Part shown: positions 12,024-23,503 of the stretch, in pieces
Numbering within the stretch: position 1 is the first letter of the stretch
How the letters are laid out: every line of letters starts with the position of its first letter
Source: Phoenix dactylifera
Taxonomy: Eukaryota; Streptophyta; Magnoliopsida; Arecales; Arecaceae
Length of the DNA: 64,000 nucleotides
Direction: 5' to 3'
Assembly (NCBI RefSeq): GCF_009389715.1
Contig: NC_052409.1
Location: 7,427,605-7,491,604, forward strand
Made by a program: the position numbers and the translations under genes
The notes under the pieces: generated by a model
The model's input: the letters and a program-made list of their open reading frames with translations, nothing else
Database searches by the model: none
What the model was told of the DNA's origin: nothing

Positions 12024-12720
12024 ATGAAGGTGATTCTATGGAATTGCCGTTGAGCGGGGAAGCCCTCCTTTGCCCCGGCCTTCCACAAGTTGGTGCATCA
12101 ACACAACCCGGACATTTGTGTTTTACTAGAGATCTAGTTATCGGGGAGTAGCCTACAGAAGGCTAGGAGGGTGGTGCCGAGTTCTTGGGGGTTCTATGCA
12201 GTGGAATCTCAAGGCCTATCGGGAGGCATTATCGTTACTTGGGCTCAGAGCAAATGCAGAGTTGACATCTTCAATGTTTGTACTCAAAAGGTGATTATGG
12301 TGATCTCGGAGGGTAGTGGTGATCCTTGGGTCTTTGCGGCTATGTATGCTAGTATAGATTTCAGGAAGAGGAGAATTTTGTGGGAGGATGCTTTCCATTT
12401 GATCAGTCGGGGTCACCTGATGTTGGTGGTCGGTGACTTTAACTGCATTGTCGGTCTCCAGGAGAAGATGGGCGGGAAACCCTTCACTTACACAAGAAAA
12501 ATCAAGGAGTTTCAGGATTTTCTTGATTCAAATGGATTGGTTGATCTAGGCTTCTCGGGCCCGCAGTTCACGTGGTGCAATAATCAACTGGGATGGGCAC
12601 GAATATGGGAGAGCTATACAGAGTTTGTGCCACTGGTGGGTGGGTCCAGTGTTTTCCAGATCATCATGTTAGACATCTGCCAAGGATAGAATCGGACCAC
12701 TGCCCATTACTGGTGAGTAC
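12024..12720 (+). pseudogene. LINE ORF2, AP endonuclease domain
   Basis: ORF2 starts at ATG 12024 (MKVILWNCR), and an in-frame TGA follows where the family has Gly. Further on come GIIVTW, AAMYAS, the metal-site motif VVGDFNCI, FSGPQFTWCNNQ with ARIWE, and the final SDHCPLLV motif after a frameshift at about 12610-12690. This APE-type endonuclease nicks the target DNA that primes reverse transcription. At least two breaks make it non-functional. Confidence 0.8.
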
Positions 12721-12724
12721 TGAG

Positions 12725-14620
12725 GCACTTATCCCTGTCTCTTCCCCTTTTAGATTTGAGAAGTTTTGGCTTTGCTACCCGAGGTCCTGGAAGATGGTTA
12801 GGGAGGCATGGAGAGTACCAATCAGGGGGGATGCTATGTACCGGATATTCTGGAGGCTGGAACTGACGAGAAGGCTAAGGAGGTGGAATCGTGAGGAGGT
12901 AGGGAACATCTTCAGGGGGATTGAGGATTCAGAGGAGGCCATTACTAGACTATAGGCTCAGCAGGTCCAGAGCGGAGGTTTATCGAAGGAGGAGGTGGGG
13001 GAGCTCAGATCGCATTTGGCATTGCATGACTCTCTTCTTAGACAGCAAGAGATACTTTGGAGATATAAGTTGAGGGTACAATAGATTTTGGAGGGGGATC
13101 GGAATACTAGATTTTTCCATCAGACGATAGTGATCAGGAGGCATCAGAACAAAATTAGAATCATCAGAGGTGAGGATGGGCAGCCATTGGAGGATCTGGA
13201 TAGGATTCCGAGGATCTTGGAGAGCTTCTTCAGGGCTAGATGCACGGAGGAGACAAGGGGTTTAGCCCTAGTGGACATTTCGATGCCTCTGGCAGGGGTG
13301 ACGGAGGAGGAGGCTGCGGCACTGATCAGTCCGGTACCGAAGAGGAATATTAGGGAGACGATCTGATCCCTTGAGGGGGACAAGGCTCCAGGGCCGGACG
13401 GTTTTCCTCCGTTGTTCTTTCATAGGTATTGGACTATTGTGGGACAGGATGTGATAGCAGCTATATAGCAGTTGTTTAGTACAGTTACACTGTCTACTGA
13501 GTGGCAGAGGACTTTCATCACACTGATACCGAAGCGTTAGGATGCTACTGAGCCGGGCCACTTCCACCCGATTAGCATGTGCATGATCTTGTACAAGGCT
13601 ACAACGAAGATACTTGCCGCTAGGTTGAGGGACATTTTTTTGAGGTTGATTAGCTCGGAGCAATGGGCTTTTGTGGGAGGGCAGAGTATCACTAACAATG
13701 TGCTTATTGTCCAGGAGTTTATGTTTGACCTCCGTAGGGCCCCAAGGAGGAGGAGCTTGATGGGGATCAAGCTTGATATGAAGAGGGCCTACGACAGGAT
13801 GAGATGGGATTTTGTACAGCAGTCTTTGCAGGGGTTTGGCTTACCTGAGGGATGGATCAACTGGGTCATGGGTTGCGTTTGGGGCCCCTCTTTTGCTCTT
13901 TTGGTGAACGGATCGCCATCTCGTTTCTTTGAGTCGACTAGAGGACTGCGACAGGGGTGTCCCCTCTCTTCCCTGCTATTCATTATCTATGCAGATGCAC
14001 TTTCGAGAGCTCTCAGATATGCTGTGTCCACACATGAGTTAGAGGCTTACAGGCCAGCAGAGGGGGCTACTCCGATTTCTCACATGCTGTTCGCCGATGA
14101 TTGCTTATTGCTAGCCCGGGCATCTTGACAGGATGCAAGGGTCATTAGTAGGATCCTTCGGACTATTGTGCAGTGTCAGGTCAGTGTGTCAATCTTTCTA
14201 AATCAGCTATTTGCTTCAGCCCGAAGACTATAGTGGCAGTGAAAAACTCTATTCTGGAGATTTTGAGGATGGGTGAGTAGGAAGGCACATTGAGATATCT
14301 GGGGATTCTACTCTCAGGTTAGCGGCTACGTAGCAGTGATTGCTCCTCTCTAAAGCTTAGCATCAGGCAGCGGTTGGAGGGATGGCAGATGCACACTTTA
14401 TCGATGATGGAGAGGATTACCTTGGTTCGGTCTGTTCTTACAGCGATCCCCACTTACTTTCTATCCAACTCTTTCATTCCAGTGATGTTTCTGAAGACAC
14501 TTGCGCAGATCTTTAGGAACTTCATCTGGGGAAGGAGTAGTGGTAGAGGCGGGATCCATTTATTGGCATGGGAGATTGTGTGCCAGCCGATCAGCTTGGG
14601 AGGATTGGGGGTATAGTCAC
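12725..14620 (+). pseudogene. LINE ORF2, reverse transcriptase domain
   Basis: The linker has GDRNTRFFHQ (13094 on). The RT contains DKAPGPDGFPP, FITLIPKR, RPISL-like HFHPISM, AFVGGQSITNNVL, the catalytic KLDMKRAYDRM block, GLRQGCPLSSLLF, and the FADD motif (HMLFADDCLL) near 14080-14110. In-frame stops interrupt it at about 12953, 13082, 13364, 13467, 13538 and 14126, and a frameshift follows 14126. A downstream 'thumb' block (MMERITLVRSVLTAIPTYFL) is at 14390-14465. The motifs are unmistakable, but no continuous product exists. Confidence 0.88.
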
Positions 14621-14622
14621 TG

Positions 14623-15336
14623 GTGGTGAGGCGGGAGGCTCTAGTAGCACGTCATGTAGCTAGATTTATGCTAGAGCCCGACAGCATGTGGTCCTCGTTG
14701 ATGAGGGCCAAGTATGGCCCTTTGCTGCCTGGGTCACGAGCGGGCCGTCACCACTCACCAGTCTGGAGAGAGATGTGTGCCAGAGCCATGTTGGTGCTTT
14801 CGAAGATCAGATGGGCTATAGGGGATGGAAGGTCTATCAATGTTTTGGAGGATAGTAGGGTGACTAAGCAGCTGATTAGTTGTTTGTTGACCATGGTAGA
14901 CTCAGCGAGGCTGAGTGGATATAGAGTTTGGGACTTGCTGGACCCTATTGGGGGTCAGTGGAGAGCTGGGCTGATTCGGGAGGCTTTTGAGAAGCAATTG
15001 GCAGAGTTGGTTCTGGCTCTTCCGGTACCAGCCCAGAAGGAGTCTGATAGGTTAGTATGGATGTCGTCTGGTCGGATGCGGGTACGAGCTAGAGATCTCC
15101 ATGCTTTGTACAGTAGGGAGCCAGCTCGGCAGATTGAGGGAGGATGGATTTGGAGGATGCGGGTTCATCCGCGTGTGCCGCTCTTCATCTGGAAGATGGC
15201 ATGGGGGTGCCTACCAACCAGGAGCTTGCTAGCTCGGCGAGGAGTGTGGGTCACCCAGTTCTATGAGGTGTGTACGGAGAGTGAGGAGACTATTGATCAT
15301 GCACTTCTGCAGTGCCCCAGGTCGAGGGAGATATAG
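14623..15336 (+). pseudogene. LINE ORF2, connector and zf-RVT region
   Basis: A 237-codon open stretch follows the RT. It includes RAKYGPLLPG, WRAGLIREAFE and the zinc-binding RVT region (WIWRMRVHPRVPLFIWKMAWGCLPTR...C...ETIDHALLQCPRSREI). The stop at 15334 falls where the family continues with a Trp-rich segment. It is open for longer than the other LINE segments, probably by chance. Confidence 0.8.
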
Positions 15337-15652
15337 AGTTGGTCACCTACACCTCTGCCCCATGGGGTGGAGTCGGCATAGGATTTGATCCACTTGCTGA
15401 GAGTTTCTTTGAGGAGTTCCAGATTCTGGGAGGGGGATCCTCAGAGCATACCTGGCCTACCATATCTGGTTGGACAGGAATGCCGGCATATTTGAGGGTA
15501 GAAGGTCGCTTCTGAGGCTGCTGGTGGATAGAGCTGTATTGCATGCGAGGGATGTCACCGTAACTACCGCGTTGTTCACTACTGAGATGGCCAGGGACAT
15601 CTGGGGCACTCTTTCCACTATTCTAGCGCCTAGGTTCACCGTTGTTTCTTAA

Positions 15653-16033
15653 GTGCCCCCACCCCTTGGTCATCTCAAAGTGAACTTCTATAGTAGTAGA
15701 TCGGTGGATGGTATAAATGGAGGTGTCGGATTTATGATCAGAGACTCCTTTGGTAGGCTAGTAGCAGCTGGGGGTCGGCGCACACCTGGGATCACTGTTG
15801 TAGGAGCAGAACTTCGGGCTGTATGGGAGGGGTTGTCATATGCGAGGAGGTCTCTTGGAGCCGAGAGGGTGTACTTTGAGGGGGATTCTTCTATGGTGAT
15901 TGGCGGGATTCGAGATGTGGATAGATATGGTGATGGCCATCCTCTCATCAGAGAGACCCGTAGGCTGGCTCAGGAGATGGGTGGTCTGCGGGTAGCACAT
16001 GTTTTTCGGAAGGCGAACAGGGTAGCAGACTGA
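15653..16033 (+). pseudogene. LINE ORF2, C-terminal RNase H domain
   Basis: A type I RNase H domain with KVNFYSSRS, GGVGFMIRDSFGRLVAAG, GAELRAVWEGLSYARR (catalytic Glu), YFEGDSSMVIGGI (Asp) and HVFRKANRVAD. It ends at a TGA where the family has Trp (the ADWVAS motif). The same motif order lets the six isolated LINE tails in this window be recognised. Confidence 0.85.
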
Positions 16034-16155
16034 GTTGCCTCCTTCATCGTCCGGCACTCCGAAGATTTTCTGTGGACATCTATAGGAGAGATTCCCTCTC
16101 CTTTATACTCTTTACTTTCCCGCGATTTGGCAGGATGTACTCAAGCTAAAGCTAT

Positions 16156-16198
16156 ATGAATTGCCACATTTACTATAAAAAAAACACTCTAGTGGAAA
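16156..16198 (+). other. LINE-borne ATG in frame with the dioxygenase, plus right TSD
   Basis: An ATG in the LINE 3' UTR (16156) reads through the A-tail (Lys codons) and the right TSD copy (16183-16198) into the remaining dioxygenase exon without a stop. It could in principle supply a new start, but the downstream TAA and frameshift would still end the product early. Confidence 0.6.
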
Positions 16199-16415
16199 GG
16201 CTGTGCGGCCAAGGACCCAGCATTCGTTCGCAGCTTGCGGCAAAGCGACTGGAGCCATTGCCAGTGGTCGATCTCGGCCACTTGAACCAAAACTCCGCGG
16301 GCAGATCTCGTGTTATCGAAGACATAGGGAAGGCTTGCCGGAAACTGGGCTGTTTCCAGGTTAATAAGCTACAAATGTCCTCTTCTTTTATGTTATTGTA
16401 CTATAATTAGTTGCC

Positions 16416-16519
<104 letters not shown>

Positions 16520-18059
16520 GTTCTTAATAAACCATCGAGCATTCCTACTCTGTGACTGCATTCTAACGTACCTCTATTCTCTCTAGAGACGACGTAGGAG
16601 AGACAAATCCATGCATGAGAATACAATTCGAATAATTAACATAGTTTACATTACCATTCTGACACCGATGGGCACAACCCAAAGGTCGGACGTTGCTTGG
16701 ACCGAGTTAAGCAACGCAAACGCAGTTTGACCACCTGAGACCGGGACGACGGATTCGTTCCTCCTGAACTGTGTATGGTCTCGTGTTGCAGCAGTTAAGC
16801 CAGGCTACGTCAAATCGACCCAACTCCACGTATCGGTCCACACAAACACACGAACAACAAGGGGGAAAAAAAGTGTTTTTCAATGCCAAGAACTCTCCAG
16901 AGTCGTTTGATTTATTTGGACAAATATACGACAGAAATATGTGCATCTTTATCTTTATGTTAGTTCTTGCAAGAAGCGCGAATAAACAAGAAAGGTAAAA
17001 CAGAGGAGGCAGAATGGTAAAGAAATATTCATGGTATACGTGTAGGAATATATAATTTAATCTTTTTGCAGGTCATAAACCATGGTATTGACACATCAGT
17101 CATGGGCGCTCTCGAAGAAGCTTCCGGGTTTTTCGAAATGCCCAAGGAAGCAAAAGAAGCATTTGCATAAGATGACATCATGAATCCTGTGAGGTATGAG
17201 ACATGCTCAGGGGATGGTATCAGCAAGACGAGAGAATTCCTAAAACACTATGCTCATCCTCTCAGTAAGTGGGTCCAGTTCTGGCCGCTAGACCCACAAA
17301 GCTACAGGTATGCCAACCACAACCCAGTCGTGCACAATTTTCATCCTTTTCTCCCTTGGCAAATCACAGCAGAGATATGTTATAATTTTCTGTAGCTTCA
17401 TTCATTAGAAGGTAATCAACAAAATACAGCCGTAATGACCTCTTGGCATGTTTCCAATTGTTGAAAGTTTAGTACTTCGATCAGGGAAAAAATGGGACAG
17501 TATGCAATCGAAAGCAGAAGATTAGCCATTCAACTGATGGATGCCATACTGGAAAGCCTGGGATTGGGTCAGGGGTATCTGAATGACAAACTTGAAGAAG
17601 GAATGAAACTGCTGGCCATCAACTGCTACCCAAAGTCGTCCCAGCCCGGTGTGATTGGTTCCTCATTCTGATTATGGCTTTTTAACCATCTTGCTCCAGA
17701 CTTGTCAAGGCCTTCAGGTCATGGGGAGCAATGGCGAGGCCTGGAGAGAAGTCCCACAGGTCCTAGGATTCCTACATGTCCTTATTGGCGACTACCTACA
17801 GGTGCTGATCAGCAATGGCCTATACAAAAGCGTGGTCCACAGGGCACTTCTGAACACTGAGAAGCAAAGGTTTTCGATAGCCAGCATCCACAGTCTTTCT
17901 ATGGATGAAAAGGTCGAAGTCGCCAAAGAGCTGCTAGATGAGCAACGGCCCAAAAAATACAAAGAGAGCAGTTTTTGGAACTACCTCTCAGCCGACGCTA
18001 GCAAGGAGAAACGCTTCATAGAGAGTCTTAGAATCGATGGAAGCTTTCCTTGAACTATG

Positions 18060-19560
18060 AAAACAGAGTAAGTCCCCCTTCCGGCCTCAGAATCAGGTTT
18101 AAGAATATGCTTCACGACTGCAAATCTACGTGTTAAGTTTTCTAAATTTAGTTTCTGGTCAATAACAGATGTTTGTTTTCAATCAATAAGTCCTAGTCTC
18201 TAGAATATTGTTAGCGCATCACAAGTCATGGTTTGTTACCGTAAATCTTGTGATCCACTCTCTTTTCAGTTTTACTTTCGCACTATAAATATAATGTACT
18301 GGCGGTGAATAAAAAAACCCCTTTGCTGCATCGTATCAACTTTTTCATTTACTTTTTCTATTTCTATTTTCAGATTTCACATACGTTTCTCTGTCTTTTC
18401 CTTCTCAAAAAACAACAAGGGTCAGCGTGGTGTGCCTCCATGTTAGTTTTGTAGCACGGACGTTATGATACCGCAGCAGAGGTTTCTTGTATCCGGTTCT
18501 GTTGTTTAAGAGAAGTTAAATAACCTGCAATCTGGTATGCTAAAATAAAAATAATTTGTAGTTTACCGTTGGGATGTAATGTGAAGTGGAGCGTTGCTTT
18601 CAAACTTATGTGTGGAAGAGTCATGGTTATGGAGGCCGGAGGCGTTACATACGCTGATGATCTACCAGCTAGAATTGCTGAGACGAACTGTAGGACTCTA
18701 AACACCTTACGACATGCAACCTTAATTTACATTACCAAATCATTCCACTGATCGAGGGAAGGGATTGCACTGCAAGCATTCACACAATAGCTATCAGCAA
18801 CGCAAGCAGTTGCGTTTTGTGTATAATTTAGATGGAGGAACTGTTACTTGCAATTTAGAAGACTGACAAGCAGTAATTTCAAGTACCAAGTTAGGCAGCC
18901 AATAGCCTCAACATCAAGAAGCATGATAGGGATACCTGTGGCAACGGAGCCCACCAGTAGTAGCAGGATGACTAGGAGGAGGGTATCCAATCTCAGCAGC
19001 AGTAGGTGCTGTTTATGGATGTTTTTCTCTGTTTTGTGGTGACGTTTCTGTTCTGTTCTTTTGTGTGTGTGGTACGAGAACGGAATGCCCCCGGTGCGGT
19101 CACTCCGGAGGCACCTTATGGAGTGGTGATGGGGAGTTGCCTTTGGCACTCCGAGGTATTCTATTTTTTGACTTTATTGGGTGTATCCGGTCCCGTCAGG
19201 TCTGATCCACCCGCATTAGCAAAAAAAAAAAAAAACGAAACACACGCTTTTGACATATTAATAAAAAAGTTCTTGGAGAGAACCTCCTTCATTGAAGGAA
19301 GGATTCTTCAATTCAGACTTTTTTAGTTGTTATGATACATCTATTTCAGCAGAATAAAAAAAAGAAAAGAAAAAAAAAGGAAACACACTTGAGAGGAACG
19401 CCTGGGCATTCAGGGGGAGAAGGCAGAACCCGAGACACATTATGGAAAGAGCCATGCTCTAAATGGCGGAGATTATTCAACCCCTCTCCATTTGGACAGC
19501 CTGAGATAGCAATAGATACTTGAGACTTTTGTTCCACTCGTGCGGCAGCGACCCAAACCA
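18060..19560. other. Region downstream of the dioxygenase, no gene
   Basis: No convincing gene. A poly(A) run at about 19221-19234 preceded by ATTAGC resembles the 3' end of the local LINE family, so the 200-400 bp before it may be a further truncated retroposon. A second purine-rich A-run is at 19356-19383. Confidence 0.4.
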
Positions 19561-19569
19561 TTACCATTA

Positions 19570-20130
19570 TACGAGAGCCTTCCGTTCCAAGCTTTCCAAA
19601 GATAAATTTTTATGACAATATGGTCCATAACGACAGTAGTAGAGGTGCAGAATTTGTGATTAGAGATCCTAATTTTAGACTGATAACGGCAGGAGGCAGC
19701 CACATCTTTGGCACCTTTGTTTCTAGGGCTGAGTTGAGGTTGCCTAGGAGAGCATCAGCCATTGAAGGCTCATCCTGATAGTTGAGTTCATTTACCTGAA
19801 AGACGATTCAGCTACGATGATTAAATGAATTCACAATTAGCCTGATGCAGGTTGTGAACACCCACTTCAACAGGACATCCACGATTTGAGCACGGATTGC
19901 GCCGCTTTCCACGCCACTCATATTTAGCGAAAGCCAAATAAGGTGGTAGATTGGGTCGCATCCTATGGGACACAGCACTCCGGTGGCATATTGTAAACCA
20001 ACTATGGCATTGGTTTTCTTTCTTTTCGTAATATTTTATTTTCTATTTTTTTTTATGTACTCGTATTAGATATATATATGATTTATCTATTTTTTTAAAA
20101 CAACAACAATAACAACAACAATGCACCAAC
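19570..20130 (+). mobile_element. 5'-truncated LINE, heavily decayed RNase H tail
   Basis: The plus strand has decayed RNase H features with many stops and frameshifts: YLKDDSATMIK (catalytic Asp block), HPLQQDIHDL, HATHI then RKPNKVVDWVASYGTQHSGGIL ending in TAA near 19993. An AT-rich 3' end follows, with (AAC/AAT)n at about 20097-20122 acting as a degraded tail. It is the most eroded copy in the window. Confidence 0.65.
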
Positions 20131-20516
20131 TGCAAGAATCCAACCCCCCTGATCCTGAATAACAGAGACCGTTTCTGCTGTCCCGTTGAAGTATAACCTT
20201 TCTAGTATAGGATTCACGTTAATGCACAAAACGATATATTGATGTTAGATCCCTGACTAGCTTCAAGACAAAAGATTCCTGTCTCAATCTTATATTTGGG
20301 CTGGCATGTGTGTGTTAAGAGTCCAAATCGTCAATAGGGGGTAATCTGTATATGATCATGGGTGAAACGAGGGCCACAGGGGCCGGGAGCAGAGTCCAGT
20401 GGGCCCTCAGCCCATTAGTTGCATCAGTGTGCGAGATAAGCCCTTTCCCACTACAGGACAATTTAGTCAGTCATTGGATAGGGCCGAGAACTAGCGAAGG
20501 CATCACCTTTCTATCT

Positions 20517-20563
20517 TTATCCATATCGGGTTTTTTTTTTTTGCTAAAAATTATCCATATCGG
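20517..20563 (-). mobile_element. 21-nt LINE tail bounded by a 13-bp TSD
   Basis: TTATCCATATCGG occurs at 20517-20529 and 20551-20563. Between the copies is only G, a run of 12 T and GCTAAAAA, i.e. on the minus strand TTTTTAGC followed by poly(A). That matches the ends of the other LINE copies here (TTTACC or TTAGC before poly(A)), so it is an extremely 5'-truncated insertion. Confidence 0.7.
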
Positions 20564-20659
20564 TTTCCGTAAAAGAATATTGCAGCAGCTACCGGGCAGC
20601 CAGGAGGGAAATCTCCTCCCTCCTTGATGTTACTCTAACTACTCTATTTATTTCTATCA

Positions 20660-21120
20660 CCCTCTTCTTTTTTTTTTTTTTGGGTACAATAGTAGTTCAC
20701 ATCCTACGGATATGGATGCAGCCAGCAAAATCAAAAAATAACAAAACAGATAAAAAACTCGGTACTTTGTCCCGGTCTCTCCATACAAATCTACCAGAAT
20801 GGTGGGCCGCATAGGATGCAACCCAATCAGCTGCTCCATTTGCTTCTCTGTAGGTATGTGTGATCTGATGACCATCACATTCCTGCAATAGTCTGCGAAT
20901 GTCGAAGAGCAGCGACCTATCCTCATCTGCACGCCCCCAACCTCAGACCCAGTCGATTATCGTGGCCGAGTCGCCTGCAAAAATAAGTCCATCCGCACCC
21001 AATATCCGATGGGCAAAAAAGGTACCCTTTCAGGCGACTCTGAACTCGGCACCTATCACCGAGATATCAAAAATCCATTGATCCCTTGCCGCCATAAGTC
21101 TGAACTCATAGTCTTTGACG
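20660..21120 (-). mobile_element. 5'-truncated LINE, RNase H remnant
   Basis: Poly(T) at 20669-20682 marks the tail of a minus-strand insertion. Upstream on that strand lie GADGLIFAGDSATIIDWV (with a following stop), LLFDIRRLLQECDGHQITHTYREANGAADWVASYAAHHSG, then the 3' UTR. The rest of the LINE is absent, and the TSD was not resolved. Confidence 0.75.
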
Positions 21121-21129
21121 ACAAAACCT

Positions 21130-21997
21130 GTACCTCTACCTCTTCCGTTCTTTTTCTTTACTGATGAGATTACATTATACTTTTTCACAAGTGGATACGT
21201 ACATACATTGTTTTAACATGAAGTGGCTAGAGAGCTCGGCAGAGTGTATATATGAAAAATGGGGAATATAATTGCCGTTTCATTGTCTATTAGTGATTAG
21301 TAAGTTTTAGTTAATAATTAAGTTAAGCTCAGTAACGTACGTAACCGAACAATTAAGATGCACGTACGTATTACTCGGTAATAATCTTTACTCTATATAA
21401 TCTATATCCGAAAAATCTTCAGGCACGGTCCCTCTCTCACACTAATACTGTTGCTTTCATTACTCTCAAATCCCCACTGTTTCTCAAAATTATCAACTAA
21501 TTTAGACATCGGAGAATCTCACACCAAACAAAATTCGACGATCTTCTGCATTGTTTTTCTCTTGCTTTCAGGTCAGACTATTAGCAAACCTCTTCATCTG
21601 AACCCAACCACAATTGACCACTCGCCATTCACCAGCTCATCCGGTCCTCTCAATCCAGATTTTAGCGGCAACATATACCTTCAACTAGCTTTTTTTTTTT
21701 AATGAGATTCTATATTGTTACAAAATGATATTGGAATCAAGTCGGTTGATGGCCTTATAGATTGGAGAATACTGTAGAATGAGTTTATTTGGATTGATCA
21801 CGAGATTGCGGTGTTTGTAATTGAGTTTGATTGAATTTGGATTTTTAGTTTGGTAAAAATGCTAGGGCTTAAACATAGCATATAAGGATCCGTATGAACG
21901 TATGTTGAGTCTCATATCAATTATGTAATAGGTACATCTTGTGTATTTATATAGAATAAAAAAAGTTAGATTTTTGGATAGGCTTATGGATTGCTAC
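21130..21997. other. Intergenic flank of the Sirevirus, no gene
   Basis: AT-rich with short frames only. A TATA-like TATATAA at 21394-21400 with a pyrimidine-rich leader is followed by no recognisable coding sequence. Confidence 0.45.
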
Positions 21998-22002
21998 AGA
22001 TC

Positions 22003-23503
22003 TGTTGCCCAGAGATGGTCACCCAAGAGGAGGGTGAATTGGGTGTTTTAAAACTTTTTGTCTAATTAAAACAAAACACACAAGTGTATGTGCAAAGGTG
22101 AAGCTAAAGTTGCAACCACAATCAAACGCAAACACACAAAGATTTATAGTGGTTCGGAGCTTCCACTGCTCCTATATCCACTCCCTAAACACCTTTGGGA
22201 ATTTCCACTATAATCAGCGATTACAGTCCGGTAGTTTTGCGAGTGCACTACCCAACTCGTTGTTTTACCCCGGGCTAACAACGAACCCTACAATCCCCCA
22301 ATTTAACCTAGGCTTGGGACGCCTATCCCTTGTTCCAAGTCCCTTGACTGGAACAAGCATAATAATCAAATGTTTTACAAAGATTTGAAAGCTCTTAAGA
22401 AAGCAAATATATCAATGAAAAACAACAAAACTGGAAGAATCCTTTTTGCCGTTGGAAGCATGGGCGATGGTGGTTCTTCCGATGTGGATCACGTTTGCTT
22501 GAATGCGAGCTTTGAATGCCGAATGGGAGTGAGTAGTTGAGCACGAAATCAGATGGGAAAGCTTGAATGCACTTGATTTCTCCTCTTGAAAGTACTAACT
22601 CCCTTGAACCTCTTTCTCTTTCTTCTCTCTTGAATGATCTTGTGTTTGGTTGGTGAGAAGTTGTTTAAAGGCACTTAAAAGCTCCCTTTTATAGCCCTAC
22701 AAGCAATAGATCCATTAGACACAAAAATATAGCCGTTTGAAATTCAAACAAACCTGCAAAAGTGTGTCAGTCGTGTCCCAGGCGCTCCGGAGACGTCTCC
22801 GCTTGAACGCGAGACGTCTCGGCTGTATAAAAATTCTTTTGACGATGTTTGGAGTCGACTCGGCGCTTTACGGGGACGTCTCTGAAGAAGAACAGCTTGA
22901 ATGCTTGTTTTTCTGTTTTTCTGAGAGAGTCGGCTCGGCACTTTACGGGGACGTCTCGGGATGTTTGCGCTTTTTGCATGGGGACGACTCCGCGACGTCG
23001 GGGACGACTCCGCAGTCTTATCACCGAAAAACAAGTCCTCTGGAATCCCCTGAGAGAGTCGACTCCGCGCTTTCTGGGGATGTCTCGGGAAGTTTGCTTT
23101 TTATGCGTGGGGACGACTCCGCATCCTTCGGAGACGACTCGCGCGCATCCCTTGAAATCGGCCTTTCTGCCGTCTCTGAGAGAATCGACTCCGCAGAGTC
23201 GGGAGTCGACTCCGACCCTGCGAGACGCCTCGCCAGGTGCCGAGGACGTCTCCAGACGTGCCAATTCATCCTCTTCGTGCCAGAGATGTCTCTGGGACAA
23301 ACCGGAGACGTCTCGGCTGTCCCTGATCTGTTTTCTTCATCTCAAAAAATCTTCAAAAAATCCTTGAAAAATATGGAAACATGCCTTGACAATTCTTAAC
23401 AATATTCTTAGTTAAACACCTGAAATCCTCAAATAAATTGTTAATATAAAGGGAATTATACTCTAGTGTTTTGTATTCATCAAAATCCATTAGGGGGTCA
23501 ACA
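22003..23503 (-). repeat. Sirevirus 3' LTR (1501 bp)
   Basis: Starts TGTTGCCC and ends GTCAACA on the plus strand. It pairs with 35668-37150; by eye about thirty substitutions, mostly transitions, and an 18-19-bp indel near 22985-23005 separate them. A TATA box (CTATAAAAGGG on the minus strand) is at about 22684-22694. The U3 part (22780-23320) is packed with GAGACGTCTC and GAGTCGACTC palindromes and their half sites. Confidence 0.93.

Larger units (their letters stand above)
9663..16182 (+). mobile_element. Full-length but decayed L1-type LINE (6.5 kb)
   Basis: A non-LTR retrotransposon with both ends in place: 5' UTR with a (GA)n run (9688-9735), ORF1 with a DUF4283-like domain and a CCHC knuckle, ORF2 with AP endonuclease, reverse transcriptase, zf-RVT and RNase H, a short 3' UTR and an A-tail at 16177-16182. 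It is bounded by a perfect 16-bp TSD. Both ORFs carry many stops and frameshifts, so it cannot now move by itself. Its GC content (well over 50% across much of ORF1) contrasts with the AT-rich flanks. Many stops stand where the family has Gln, Arg or Trp, consistent with C-to-T decay of methylated DNA. Confidence 0.92.

Noticed and set aside
16156-16410. ORF starting at 16156 taken as a separate small gene
   Set aside because: Its first 13 codons are LINE 3' UTR, A-tail and TSD; the rest is dioxygenase exon 1, and the last 17 codons read into the intron after the GT donor at 16360.
23021-23399. Frames rich in Ser-Arg-Asp in the Sirevirus LTR (also 36515-37014)
   Set aside because: They translate the palindrome-rich U3 in several frames on both strands; the LTR is not coding.
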